Part shown: positions 16,787 to 25,561 of the stretch, in pieces | Position numbering within the stretch: position 1 is the stretch's first letter | Layout of the letters: each line of letters opens with the position of its first letter | Source: a bacterium ADurb.Bin157 | GTDB lineage: Bacteria; Muiribacteriota; Ozemobacteria; Ozemobacterales; Ozemobacteraceae | Assembly: GCA_002070375.1 (NCBI GenBank) | Contig: MWDD01000005.1 | Location: forward strand, 35,044 to 99,043 | Length of the DNA: 64,000 nt | Reading direction: 5' to 3' | Translations under genes and position numbers: made by a program | Notes under the pieces: model-generated | Seen by the model: the letters and a program-made list of their open reading frames with translations, nothing else | Database searches by the model: none | What the model was told of the DNA's origin: nothing

Positions 16787-16831
16787 CTTACAATGTTTAC
16801 CCTCTTTGTTTCAAGTCAATACTGTCATTTA

Positions 16832-19591
16832 TTACTTAAGCTTATCATGTTCCCCTGAAAATTCTAACAACGCCCGAATACTTCTCTCGATTTTTGCCGC
16901 CGCTTTTTTCTCTTTTTGCGAAAGTTTATCAAAGCTTGCAAGCAAACGCTCTTTCAGAGTCGGATCTTTTTTTGCCGCTTCTTTAATTTCTTTAATCAAT
17001 CGTTCTTCAACGCTTGACAGCAAATCGGCTCTTTCAACCATAACTCGTTCAATTGATCTGTGGTTATCGCCCGCAACGCGTCTTCCCGCTGCTCTGGCAT
17101 AATTTTTTATTTCAGATTCCGTATCAGGTTTCATGAAATCAGCGATCTCAGACATAATCTGCTTTCGTTGAGCGGCGTTATTAATCGACTCAATTGCAAA
17201 TCCAAACAACATTAAACGATAACCGTCTCTGACTCTTATTGCTGCCGCTCCGCTTGAAGTAATTCCTCTTGTAAACGAACCCGCTTTGTGATCAGGGCCG
17301 TTCATTTCTCGTTCATCAGCGATATCGCGCGCGCCTTCTTCGTATTTAAATATTACTTCGGCACCGGTCTGTGGGTCTATTTCATCAGGCCATTTCTGAT
17401 TATTTGCACCATCTCCGCCGAATATTTGGAAAGCCTGTCCTTTAAGGAAATTGCCAACGCCGCTAACTACGTGAACGTTAACGTCGTCTTGCACAAAGAT
17501 AGCCTTGCATCTTGTAAGCAGAAAATCATGATCTCTGAGCGAAAAAGCCAAATCTTGCCCATCGAGAACGATTCGTCCCCCAACCTTCAAGAACTGGTCT
17601 ATGGCATCGATTTCATCATCTGTCAAGCTTTGTTCGGGAGTTGAATCTTGAACACATACGAAAACCCAGCCGTCTGAGTATCTTTTTAAAACTTCGGGCC
17701 TTATATCGCCGTCTATAGATCTATCCCAGGAATCGAATTGAATTCCGGCATCCTGAAACATTTGCTGTAAAACAGGCACAGCTGGCGAAAAACCGTCGGT
17801 AAAAATCAATAAGGCATTGCCGGTAGACGAAAATGCTTCTTTTATGAAGAATGATCCTGTAACTGTAGAATCAGGGATCCCGTTTCCTTTGAGTGTTACA
17901 ACATAACTAATTTCTTCGTGAACCGGCGCGTCTTCAGTAATTTTAAGCTTAAAAGCATCAAGGGTTTTGCTTCTGCCCGGAGCCGGCATTCCCGAAAGCT
18001 CTACAACCTGTTTTTTTTCTTCGAGATACTTACTCTTACTTTCGAAAGTAACAACAGCATTTTCAATGGTTTTTCGGCCAAAGTTTTTAATTATGACCTT
18101 TCCTTCTACTTTTTCTCCGGCTGCTATTCTGCCGTCTTTATTGTTGTCAATGTATTTAATGTCTTCCAGTTTGAAGTAAGGCATGTTAGGCTTGGCCAAT
18201 TCGCCTAAAAACTCGAACCACTTTGTTTCGCGTGTCATAGGTTGAGCTTTATAACGTGTTTTATAGCTATTAAAACCCATTCTTGTGGGAAAGAAAATAG
18301 AGAGTCCGCGAGTATTTTTGAATTTATCTCCGTTAGATGCTACGCGCGCCACAAAACCACCTTCGCCCCTATTACCACAAATGGTTTTTAACAAATTCAA
18401 AGCAGAAGTTTTTGTTGAAGCAGAAACTGCTTTGTCTTGTGCCATCAGAGCTAAGAAATGCCCTAAGTCTATGTAATCACTGTAAGAATACATAAGCGAC
18501 TTGCCTCTGTTTTCTTCAACCCTGTCTATGTCTTTGCTAATATTTCTAATTACCGCATCGCAGAAAGCATTTAGGTCTGAACGAAATTCTTCAACTCTTG
18601 AAAAGTCCATTACGGATATAGCAACCGCGGTATTTCCTTGAGAGCCGCCCGAATAAGATTTTGTATAAGCCTCGGCTATAACTTTGCCCAAGGCTATTCC
18701 GTCCATTTCAGGGTTAGCATTGAGCTCTTTTGAGATCATATCATATGGCCAGCCTCTTTCGGGCTCGAGATCAGGAGACCCGACCTGACATTTCGCTGAA
18801 GGAGCGGCGGCCCAGCCCACTTCGGCCATTTGCATCAGACAAGCATCAAAACCCAACATTTCGATAGGTTTTCCAAGAACGCCCTTAACTCTTACAAGAG
18901 TTTCAGCTAATGTGGGGATATCCATCGAAGTATTAGATGTATAATCGTAAGATATATTATAAGAAATATTCGGTATTATATTTTTCAATGACTCAGGCAG
19001 ATCTTGTTTTGTTTGTTTTATTGCTCCGGCATTTTGAGGCATTCCGCCGAAACCTGAACCCAAACCGATTTCAAAACCGCGTCCTTCTTCGATTGCCGAT
19101 TCATCCATGCTGGGGGAAATTTCTTTCCAACCGGTGCCGTGGTTCCAGAGTATGAGGGCATATTTTTTTGCAGGAAAATTTTCTTTTGCCCAAGAAACGT
19201 ATTCAGTAAGTGTCAACGGGTCAGCTGAATCTAGGTCTCCGAGATCTTCGATCATGGGAGATGTCATTTTTTTAGACTTATCTTTTACCACATAAAATCT
19301 GCGAGTTCCTGACCATTTCAATTCGGATTGGTTCGAATAGCCGCCGTTTCTGTCGATTTGAGCGACATAATTCACTTTATCGGTAGAACCATATTTTTCG
19401 AGTTCGTTAATATCGATTGAAGATGCGGCTTCAAGATTGTTATCGGCTGCCATAAAAATCATAAAGGTCCATTCTTTTTCGGGCTGCGGCATTTGCACAA
19501 CTTCTTGACCGAAAGAAGTTACAGCCGCAAAAAAGAATAATAATATCAAAATGACATTAGGCAGTTTCGTTTTGTAATTAAATTTATTCAC
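16832..19591 (-). CDS. Secreted clostripain-family (C11) cysteine peptidase with C-terminal CARDB-like and amidotransferase-like domains
   Basis: From a GTG at 19591 (GGAG 11 bases upstream) the protein has 919 residues, starting with a signal peptide (VILILLFFFAAVTSFGQ). The C11 peptidase domain covers about residues 30-470, with catalytic His in ALILWNHGTGW and catalytic Cys in MLGFDACLMQMAEV. C11 enzymes usually cleave after Arg or Lys. A CARDB-like beta domain follows (KDGRIAAGEKVEGKVIIKNF), then a class-I amidotransferase-like Rossmann domain (ALLIFTDGFSPAVPVLQQM, FLKVGGRIVLDGQDLAF), and a Lys/Glu-rich helical tail. It has its own consensus promoter. A longer reading frame upstream to 19675 would bury the signal peptide, so the GTG is preferred. 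The substrate is unknown. Confidence 0.85.
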   Translation of the reverse strand: MNKFNYKTKLPNVILILLFFFAAVTSFGQEVVQMPQPEKEWTFMIFMAADNNLEAASSIDINELEKYGSTDKVNYVAQIDRNGGYSNQSELKWSGTRRFYVVKDKSKKMTSPMIEDLGDLDSADPLTLTEYVSWAKENFPAKKYALILWNHGTGWKEISPSMDESAIEEGRGFEIGLGSGFGGMPQNAGAIKQTKQDLPESLKNIIPNISYNISYDYTSNTSMDIPTLAETLVRVKGVLGKPIEMLGFDACLMQMAEVGWAAAPSAKCQVGSPDLEPERGWPYDMISKELNANPEMDGIALGKVIAEAYTKSYSGGSQGNTAVAISVMDFSRVEEFRSDLNAFCDAVIRNISKDIDRVEENRGKSLMYSYSDYIDLGHFLALMAQDKAVSASTKTSALNLLKTICGNRGEGGFVARVASNGDKFKNTRGLSIFFPTRMGFNSYKTRYKAQPMTRETKWFEFLGELAKPNMPYFKLEDIKYIDNNKDGRIAAGEKVEGKVIIKNFGRKTIENAVVTFESKSKYLEEKKQVVELSGMPAPGRSKTLDAFKLKITEDAPVHEEISYVVTLKGNGIPDSTVTGSFFIKEAFSSTGNALLIFTDGFSPAVPVLQQMFQDAGIQFDSWDRSIDGDIRPEVLKRYSDGWVFVCVQDSTPEQSLTDDEIDAIDQFLKVGGRIVLDGQDLAFSLRDHDFLLTRCKAIFVQDDVNVHVVSGVGNFLKGQAFQIFGGDGANNQKWPDEIDPQTGAEVIFKYEEGARDIADEREMNGPDHKAGSFTRGITSSGAAAIRVRDGYRLMLFGFAIESINNAAQRKQIMSEIADFMKPDTESEIKNYARAAGRRVAGDNHRSIERVMVERADLLSSVEERLIKEIKEAAKKDPTLKERLLASFDKLSQKEKKAAAKIERSIRALLEFSGEHDKLK

Positions 19592-19637
19592 AGTATATTG
19601 ATCTCCGCATAGATTAAAATCAAGCTTATTCCATGTA

Positions 19638-19666
19638 ATTATACGAATCGGTACATTAAGTGTCAA
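19638..19666 (-). promoter_or_regulatory. Consensus sigma-70 promoter of the clostripain-family gene
   Basis: On the minus strand TTGACA (19661-19666) and TATAAT (19638-19643) are exactly 17 bases apart, a full consensus match, about 50 bases upstream of the proposed GTG start. Confidence 0.85.
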
Positions 19667-19699
19667 GAGTTGCAAACAAGGTCAAATTGTGTTATCCTC

Positions 19700-19705
19700 T
19701 ATAAT
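19700..19705 (+). promoter_or_regulatory. -10 element for the small Tudor-like gene
   Basis: A perfect TATAAT lies 31 bases before the ATG. No good -35 sits at the normal distance (TTGCAA is 24 bases away), so only the -10 is claimed. Confidence 0.4.
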
Positions 19706-19736
19706 ACAGCTCAACTTCATTGAAGGGAGGGTAATA

Positions 19737-19970
19737 ATGGCTGTTCGCGCTAAAACAATTAAAAAGACAGGTGTAGAAGACGAATTACAAAAAAATGCAT
19801 CCGCACGAGAATACTCTGTAACGGAACTTTTTGCAAAGGGTGAGATGGTTTACCACAAAATCTGGGACGACGTAGGTGAAGTTATAGAAATTGGCAACAC
19901 TGACGACGGAATAAGCAAAATGAAAGTTGCTTTTGAAAAGGTTGGTATTAAAAGTCTCAGAATGGGTTAA
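19737..19970 (+). CDS. Small protein resembling the UvrD/PcrA C-terminal Tudor-like domain
   Basis: This 77-residue protein starts at an ATG preceded by GGGAGGG. The second half, FAKGEMVYHKIWDDVGEVIEI and later KMKVAFEKVGIKSL, follows the pattern of the Tudor-like domain at the end of UvrD/PcrA/Rep helicases (GDKVxHxxFGxGxV ... VxFxxxGxKxL), which in PcrA and UvrD contacts RNA polymerase. The match is by eye and of moderate strength. The protein has no helicase part, and a strong terminator follows, so it is a stand-alone gene. It could be a small transcription or repair adaptor. Confidence 0.5.
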   Translation: MAVRAKTIKKTGVEDELQKNASAREYSVTELFAKGEMVYHKIWDDVGEVIEIGNTDDGISKMKVAFEKVGIKSLRMG

Positions 19971-19990
19971 TAAAAAATTCGAATCAAAAA

Positions 19991-20019
19991 AAAGACCCGG
20001 TAAAACCGGGTCTTTTTTT
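19991..20019 (+). terminator. Intrinsic terminator
   Basis: AAAGACCCGG and CCGGGTCTTT pair around TAAAA, followed by a T run. It ends the small Tudor-like gene and isolates it from the next one. Confidence 0.9.
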
Positions 20020-20043
20020 AAGTAAATTTTGGTTTATTAAACA

Positions 20044-22359
20044 ATGACGAAAGAAACAAGCCTAAGAAACACAGGACTATGGCTTCTAAAGCCTTGCACA
20101 AGAAAACTTGCGGGATTTCTTTCTCATCAAAACATTCAATTACGCAATGAATCCGCAAAAGCTCTCGGTCTGATTGGCGATGAAGAAAGCATTGTTCCCC
20201 TGACAGACTGCCTTTTCAGAGAAAAACAGGATCCGGCAATTCCCGCAGCGCTTGCAGAATTTAAAAATCAAGACGCTCAAAACGCATTATTGCAAGCCTT
20301 TAAAGAAGCCGAGAGCGAAATTAAACCCAATTTAGCTTTGGCATTGGGCTCATACAAAACAAAAGCCGTTGTAGAAGCGTTAAAAGAAGGCTTAAACGAT
20401 ATTGACCCCAATGTGAGGTTTAACTGCATTTCGGCTTTAGCGCAAATAAAAGACAACTCTTCTGTCTCAAACCTTTTAGCTTGTTTGGGCGAAAGCAATG
20501 AATGGATATTTTTAAACGTTATAAATACCTTAGCTCAAATAGGTGACCATAAAGCGACTTCAACGTTAACAGAATTTTACGCAAAAGAAAGAAACGAAAG
20601 AAAAAGATCCGTAATTATTGCCGCACTTGGACAGATCGGTGATTTAACGGCCGTTCCAACGCTTGTGAGAGCCTTGCGCGACGATGATGACCGAGTAAAA
20701 GCAAATGCCATCGAAAGTCTTTCAAGACTCGGAATCCCGAGTGAAAAATTATTATCTTTGGTTTTGCCATTTATAAAACACAGCAACAACCGCGTGCGCG
20801 GCAATGCCATTCTTGCAGCCGAAAAGCCGGGAAGCTATGATTTAACCCCCACTCTACTTGACATGAAAAATGATCCAAACAAGTGGACACGAGCCACATT
20901 GGCATTTGTATTGCACAAGATAGACCACGCAAAATCATTAAGCCTGATTATTGAATTATTACGCGATCACGACAAAACAGTAAGAAAAAATGCAGCTTAC
21001 GCACTCTCAAAAAAGGCAAAAGAAGCTCAATCAGAAATTATTATAAAATTGCTTGACGATGAAATCGCCGATGTAAGGTTGCAAGGTATAGCAATCATAG
21101 GCAAACTGAAAATAAAGAGCGCTGCCGAATGGCTTGTAAGACTTTTCAAACAAGATTCTAACCCATCGATACGTTCCGCTATAGTCACTAGCCTAGGAGA
21201 AATAGGCACAAAGTTTGACGTGCCGATACTCGTTGAAGCTCTAAAAGACAGAGACCCCAGAGTAAGAGCCAATGCCGTAGAAAGTCTTGAAATTCTGCTT
21301 GGCGAAAAAGCCATTCCGCATTTGAAGCCCATTTTAAAAGACCCTGACAACCGAACTAAAGCAAACGCGGCAAAAGCATTGTTTGCACTCGGCGATATAG
21401 ACGTAACAAACAATCTTGAAAAGATGCTGTCTTCAAACGACATCCCGACAAGACTCTCTGCAATACACACCCTCGGACAACTTGGTCTGATGCTCAGAGA
21501 TATTGAGAAATTGCCCTTGGACGGAATTTTGAAAAGAAAGCTTGAAAGCATTGAGCTTCCTAAAATACAATTTGTGCAAAAAACTTTCGACAGTTTGCCG
21601 AAGTTTCCTGTAATACCACCTCAGCGCCCTCAAAATGAAATTTTGGCAAAATCGCCGATCATTTCAGGCACGAATGTATCGGACAAAGAAAGCACAAGAA
21701 AAAAAATAGCTCAACTGGCTTCTGAGAATAAAACAGCGGAAGCATATCTTTTGGTTTCTCAATTTATAAAAGCATATCCCGATGATTTAATGGCTCATTT
21801 TTTTGCCGGTAACACGGCCTTTAAACTAGAAAGATACGAAGATTCAGCGCTACACTTCAGAAAAGTTATTGAACTTGATTTTTTCAACATTCAAGCTCAC
21901 GCGAATTTGGGAATGGCCTTGTTCAAGTCTAACAAGCTCATTGAAGCTACAGAAAGTCTTAAAAATGCATTAAAGCTTAAACCTGAATATACTGTTGTCA
22001 GATTTAATCTTGCAAATATTTATCTTAAATTAAAGAAATACAGCGATGCGGCAAAGAGTTTCGAAGAAGGATTAAGGTATCAGCCCCCCACTTCCAAAAT
22101 ACTGAATAATCTTGCGTTTGCTTACAATAAGTGCGGGAACTTCGAAAAAAGCGCAGAAATTTACAGACGTGTTATAGCAACGGCCCCAAATGACGCGGGA
22201 GCATATTACAATCTCGCGGTTCTTCTGATAAGGCTTAACCGCAAAATGGAAGCCAAGCAAATTTTAATCAGAGCAAAAAGCACTATCGAAAAAGGCACGA
22301 TTGAGGCGTCTAACATTAAAGACCTGCTTGAACGCCTTAGCCAAGGGAACCAACAATAA
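20044..22359 (+). CDS. HEAT-repeat and TPR-repeat protein
   Basis: This 771-residue protein has two repeat blocks. Residues about 20-500 hold some fourteen HEAT-like repeats of about 31 residues (for example LRDDDDRVKANAIESLSRLG and LKDRDPRVRANAVESLEILLG). Residues about 550-760 hold TPR repeats (LMAHFFAGNTAFKLERYEDSA, NIQAHANLGMALFKSNKLIEA, AGAYYNLAVLLIRLNRKMEA). There is no signal peptide or membrane segment, so it is probably a cytoplasmic scaffold. An in-frame stop lies 6 bases upstream of the ATG and no ribosome binding site is visible, so initiation may be weak or leaderless. The function is unknown. Confidence 0.85.
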   Translation: MTKETSLRNTGLWLLKPCTRKLAGFLSHQNIQLRNESAKALGLIGDEESIVPLTDCLFREKQDPAIPAALAEFKNQDAQNALLQAFKEAESEIKPNLALALGSYKTKAVVEALKEGLNDIDPNVRFNCISALAQIKDNSSVSNLLACLGESNEWIFLNVINTLAQIGDHKATSTLTEFYAKERNERKRSVIIAALGQIGDLTAVPTLVRALRDDDDRVKANAIESLSRLGIPSEKLLSLVLPFIKHSNNRVRGNAILAAEKPGSYDLTPTLLDMKNDPNKWTRATLAFVLHKIDHAKSLSLIIELLRDHDKTVRKNAAYALSKKAKEAQSEIIIKLLDDEIADVRLQGIAIIGKLKIKSAAEWLVRLFKQDSNPSIRSAIVTSLGEIGTKFDVPILVEALKDRDPRVRANAVESLEILLGEKAIPHLKPILKDPDNRTKANAAKALFALGDIDVTNNLEKMLSSNDIPTRLSAIHTLGQLGLMLRDIEKLPLDGILKRKLESIELPKIQFVQKTFDSLPKFPVIPPQRPQNEILAKSPIISGTNVSDKESTRKKIAQLASENKTAEAYLLVSQFIKAYPDDLMAHFFAGNTAFKLERYEDSALHFRKVIELDFFNIQAHANLGMALFKSNKLIEATESLKNALKLKPEYTVVRFNLANIYLKLKKYSDAAKSFEEGLRYQPPTSKILNNLAFAYNKCGNFEKSAEIYRRVIATAPNDAGAYYNLAVLLIRLNRKMEAKQILIRAKSTIEKGTIEASNIKDLLERLSQGNQQ

Positions 22360-22385
22360 AGCTTTATTACAGGCTTGTGCATAAT

Positions 22386-22415
22386 TTGAAATAATCTCAC
22401 TAATTATGTTAAGAT
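22386..22415 (+). promoter_or_regulatory. Promoter of pepD
   Basis: TTGAAA (22386-22391) and TAAGAT (22410-22415) are 18 bases apart, with an extended -10 TG one base before TAAGAT. Confidence 0.55.
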
Positions 22416-22458
22416 GTTGTTGTTTTGTTTTTAACATTAAATAAATTAGGAGAGATTT

Positions 22459-23934
22459 ATGGCTAAGAGCACAAAAGCGACATACAAGATGGATACAAAC
22501 ACCCAAAAGGTCATTGAATATTTTGAAAAGATCAGCGCTATACCCAGAAAAAGCGGAAATGAAGCCAAGATAAGAGATTTTATGGCTGATTGGGCAAAGA
22601 ATAATAAGTTTGAATATTTAATTGACGAAGCGGGAAATATTATAATTAAAGTTCCCGCCAGCCCCAAAATGAAAAAGCACCCCGGAATTGTTTTACAGGG
22701 ACATTTAGATATGGTTTGCGAAAAAACTCCCGATTCAAATCATGATTTTTCCAAAGACCCGATCAAATTTGTTTTTGAAAATGAATGGTTGAAGGCCGAC
22801 AAAACAACTTTAGGCGCAGATAACGGCATTGCAATGGCAATGGCGATGGCACTCACAGAAGATAAAACAATAAAACACCCCGAACTGGAACTGCTTTTCA
22901 CAATTGAAGAAGAAACAGGGCTGACAGGTGCCACACAACTTGGCGAAAATGTGTTAAAAGGCAAATATTTGATCAATATAGATTCTGAAAACGACGAAGT
23001 GTTTACGATTGGCTGTGCCGGCGGCAAAGACACGGATATGAGCCTTGATTTAGAGTATGAAGAAGTTCCAAACGATTATGTACCCTTTTTAATCAAAGTT
23101 GGCGGCTGCGCGGGCGGGCATTCGGGTGAAAACATTAAATGCGAAAGAGCAAACGCCATAAGAGTTCTCGCACGTATGTTGCAGTGTGTAAGGGAAGTCA
23201 GTGACATGAGACTTGTGTGCATCACCGGCGGAACCGCTCACAATGCGATACCAAGAGACGCCGAAGCTGCTATTTATGTACCTGCCGTTTCCGCTGACGA
23301 AGTGAAATCGTTAGTATCCTGCTGTGAAGCAGTAATTAAAAATGAATTCAGAGTAACTGATCCTAACATGAAAATCACGGTTACAGAAATCAACGAAACC
23401 CCTGACAGACGCGCTATGTTAAGTTATGTAAGTTTAGAGGTTGTTGACTTCTTAAGAGCTATTCCTCACGGAGTTGCCGCTTATTCCACAATCATAGAAG
23501 GGTTGGTTGAAACATCATCGAATCTGGCCATAGTCTGCGTCAAAGACGGGAAATTACACGTTAAAGTCAGCTCTCGCAGCTCTGAAATAAGCAGAAGAGA
23601 TGCAATTGTGAGCCGAATTGAATCTGTGGGCAGATTAGTCGGTGCCAACATCAAAAGCGGGAACGGATATGTTCCTTGGCAACCCGATTTTGACTCAGAA
23701 CTAATTAAAAAATGCAAAGATATTTATAAAAAAGTTCTGAAAAAGGAACCGAGAATAGAAGTTATTCATGCAGGACTTGAATGCGGTTTGATCGGTAAAA
23801 AGCATAAAGGCATGCAGATGATTTCTGTAGGCCCTAATATTCACAACTGCCACTCACCTGAAGAAAAAGTGGAACTTCCGTCAATAGGCAGAATATATGA
23901 ATTTTTGAGCACTTTGCTCGGAGAACTCAATTAA
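22459..23934 (+). CDS. pepD: Aminoacyl-histidine dipeptidase (M20 family, PepD-like)
   Basis: This 491-residue cytoplasmic metallopeptidase probably cleaves Xaa-His (carnosine-type) and other dipeptides. Zinc-site motifs of the M20C group are seen: GIVLQGHLDMVCEK (His and Asp region), TTLGADNGIAMAMAMAL (bridging Asp), LLFTIEEETGLTGA (catalytic Glu), and NIDSENDEVFTIGCAGG. GGCAGGHSGENI is the dimerisation-domain start, and IEVIHAGLECGLIGKK with NIHNCHSPEEKVEL ends the catalytic domain. AGGAGAG lies just upstream of the ATG. The stop is immediately followed by the 5'-nucleotidase-like gene, so the two are co-transcribed. Confidence 0.93.
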   Translation: MAKSTKATYKMDTNTQKVIEYFEKISAIPRKSGNEAKIRDFMADWAKNNKFEYLIDEAGNIIIKVPASPKMKKHPGIVLQGHLDMVCEKTPDSNHDFSKDPIKFVFENEWLKADKTTLGADNGIAMAMAMALTEDKTIKHPELELLFTIEEETGLTGATQLGENVLKGKYLINIDSENDEVFTIGCAGGKDTDMSLDLEYEEVPNDYVPFLIKVGGCAGGHSGENIKCERANAIRVLARMLQCVREVSDMRLVCITGGTAHNAIPRDAEAAIYVPAVSADEVKSLVSCCEAVIKNEFRVTDPNMKITVTEINETPDRRAMLSYVSLEVVDFLRAIPHGVAAYSTIIEGLVETSSNLAIVCVKDGKLHVKVSSRSSEISRRDAIVSRIESVGRLVGANIKSGNGYVPWQPDFDSELIKKCKDIYKKVLKKEPRIEVIHAGLECGLIGKKHKGMQMISVGPNIHNCHSPEEKVELPSIGRIYEFLSTLLGELN

Positions 23935-23935
23935 A

Positions 23936-25477
23936 ATGAAGCTCAGAGAGTTACTTTTCGCATTATTTTTAGTTCTAGTTTTAAGTGTATCATACGGCGC
24001 AGAAAAAAAAGAATTAACCATTTTGCATACCAATGACATACATGCGAGATTGGTTCCGACCTTCAACAAAGACTTCAACGAAGTGTGCGGAGGGGCCTCA
24101 GAACGTTCGGGCCTTATAAATCTAATTCGCAAAGAGGTCGGAGAAAATGGAATTTTGCTTCTTGATTCAGGTGACTTATCTCAAGGAACACCTTTTTTCA
24201 ATGTATTTAAAGGCAAAGCAAATTTTTCTGCCGCAAAGCTTATCGGTTATGATGCCATAACAACGGGAAATCATGAATTCGGCAACGGTATGCCTGCCTT
24301 ACATAACCTTTTGGCAGAGACAAACATGCGTCTGTTGTGTTGCAATGTTGTACATAAAAGCACAAACAAGCCTGTCTTTAAGCCTTATCAGGTCTTTGTA
24401 AGAAACGGTCTTAAAATAGCTGTAATCGGGTGCATTGGCAGAGGAGCCTGGGAAGACACGGACATAAAAATACGTGCTCCGATGAACCATATTCACGAAA
24501 TCGAAGCCGTTAAAAGCTACGCCAAAAGACTCAGACCTTATGTAAACCTAATTGTTGTTATATCACACTCAGGCATTGATGAAGATAAAGCCATGGCGGC
24601 ACAAATCGGCGAGATTGACATAATTTTGGGCGGACATACTCACACAGCACTGCACGCACCGATATTGGTCAATAACAATCCTGACACAATCGGCTGTTTA
24701 AACGGCCTTGGCGGCACTATTGTTGCGCAAGCAGGCGAAAAAGGCACTTTTCTGGGGCGTTTAAACTTAATAATAGGAAAAAAGGGGAAAATCAAAGAAT
24801 TCTCCGGCGAGCTGATAAGGGTTAAAAATGAACATTTGGCCTACGCTTCACCCGACGTAAAAGAATTGGTGAACCATTACGATACAATTTTAAGGAATGA
24901 GATGAATAAAGTTGTAGCCGTTTCCGGATATGACCTTGACTATGTTAAAAAAGGCAAAAGAAACGAGCACATGGCGATGGGCGCCTTTACTGCCGAGGGA
25001 ATGCGTTATTCTGCAAATGCCGACATTTGCATTATAAATACAGGCGGCGTAAAAACAGGAATAAAAAAAGGAGACATAACCAAAGGTGATCTTTTTACAG
25101 CGATTCCCTATGATAACACCGTGGTTAACTTTACTATGAAGGGCTCAGAGATAAAAAGGTCTCTTGATTATCTCGCGGCGAATGAGGGAGAATACAGCGG
25201 ATTTCAATTTGCAGGCATAAGCTTTGTTTTGAATATTCCCGAAAAGAAATCAGAACAAATTACGATTCAAGGCGAACCCATAGATAACGATAAAACATAT
25301 GTAGTTGCAACAACATCTTTTATGGCAAACGGAAACGACTGCGGCAATGTATTTTTTGCCAACGTGTTAAAAATCGAAGATAAAGGAATTTTAATGCGAG
25401 ATGCGGCAGTAGAATATTGTAAAGCTATTAAAGATTTAAATGATTTTTCTGATCCGCTCTACAGATACATAAGATAA
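23936..25477 (+). CDS. Secreted 5'-nucleotidase/UshA-like metallophosphoesterase
   Basis: This 513-residue protein has a signal peptide (LLFALFLVLVLSVSYGA) and the two-domain UshA layout. The N-terminal dimetal phosphoesterase domain has LHTNDIHARL, LLDSGDLSQGTPFF, ITTGNHEFGNG and ILGGHTHTAL. The C-terminal nucleotidase domain has INTGGVKTGIKKGDIT, FTAIPYDNTVVNFTM and SFMANGNDCGNVF. Such enzymes hydrolyse nucleotides or UDP-sugars in the periplasm for salvage. It starts one base after the pepD stop and ends before a long-stem terminator. Substrate preference cannot be read from sequence. Confidence 0.9.
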   Translation: MKLRELLFALFLVLVLSVSYGAEKKELTILHTNDIHARLVPTFNKDFNEVCGGASERSGLINLIRKEVGENGILLLDSGDLSQGTPFFNVFKGKANFSAAKLIGYDAITTGNHEFGNGMPALHNLLAETNMRLLCCNVVHKSTNKPVFKPYQVFVRNGLKIAVIGCIGRGAWEDTDIKIRAPMNHIHEIEAVKSYAKRLRPYVNLIVVISHSGIDEDKAMAAQIGEIDIILGGHTHTALHAPILVNNNPDTIGCLNGLGGTIVAQAGEKGTFLGRLNLIIGKKGKIKEFSGELIRVKNEHLAYASPDVKELVNHYDTILRNEMNKVVAVSGYDLDYVKKGKRNEHMAMGAFTAEGMRYSANADICIINTGGVKTGIKKGDITKGDLFTAIPYDNTVVNFTMKGSEIKRSLDYLAANEGEYSGFQFAGISFVLNIPEKKSEQITIQGEPIDNDKTYVVATTSFMANGNDCGNVFFANVLKIEDKGILMRDAAVEYCKAIKDLNDFSDPLYRYIR

Positions 25478-25497
25478 GCTTTTATCTAAAGATAAAT

Positions 25498-25547
25498 AAA
25501 ACTTACGGTTCTGCCGATTGAGGGCATGAATACCGTAAGTTTTTTTT
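25498..25547 (+). terminator. Intrinsic terminator with a 22-base loop
   Basis: AAAACTTACGGT pairs with ACCGTAAGTTTT over 12 bases, followed by more T. It sits between the nucleotidase-like gene and the sensor-like gene; its 3' end is only about 15 bases before the next ATG. Confidence 0.8.
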
Positions 25548-25561
25548 ATCGGAGATTTACA

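Noticed and set aside
25526..25561. Earlier in-frame start for the PAS/GAF sensor gene
   Set aside because: It lies inside the upstream terminator hairpin, while the ATG at 25562 has GGAG at the right distance and starts the membrane part cleanly.
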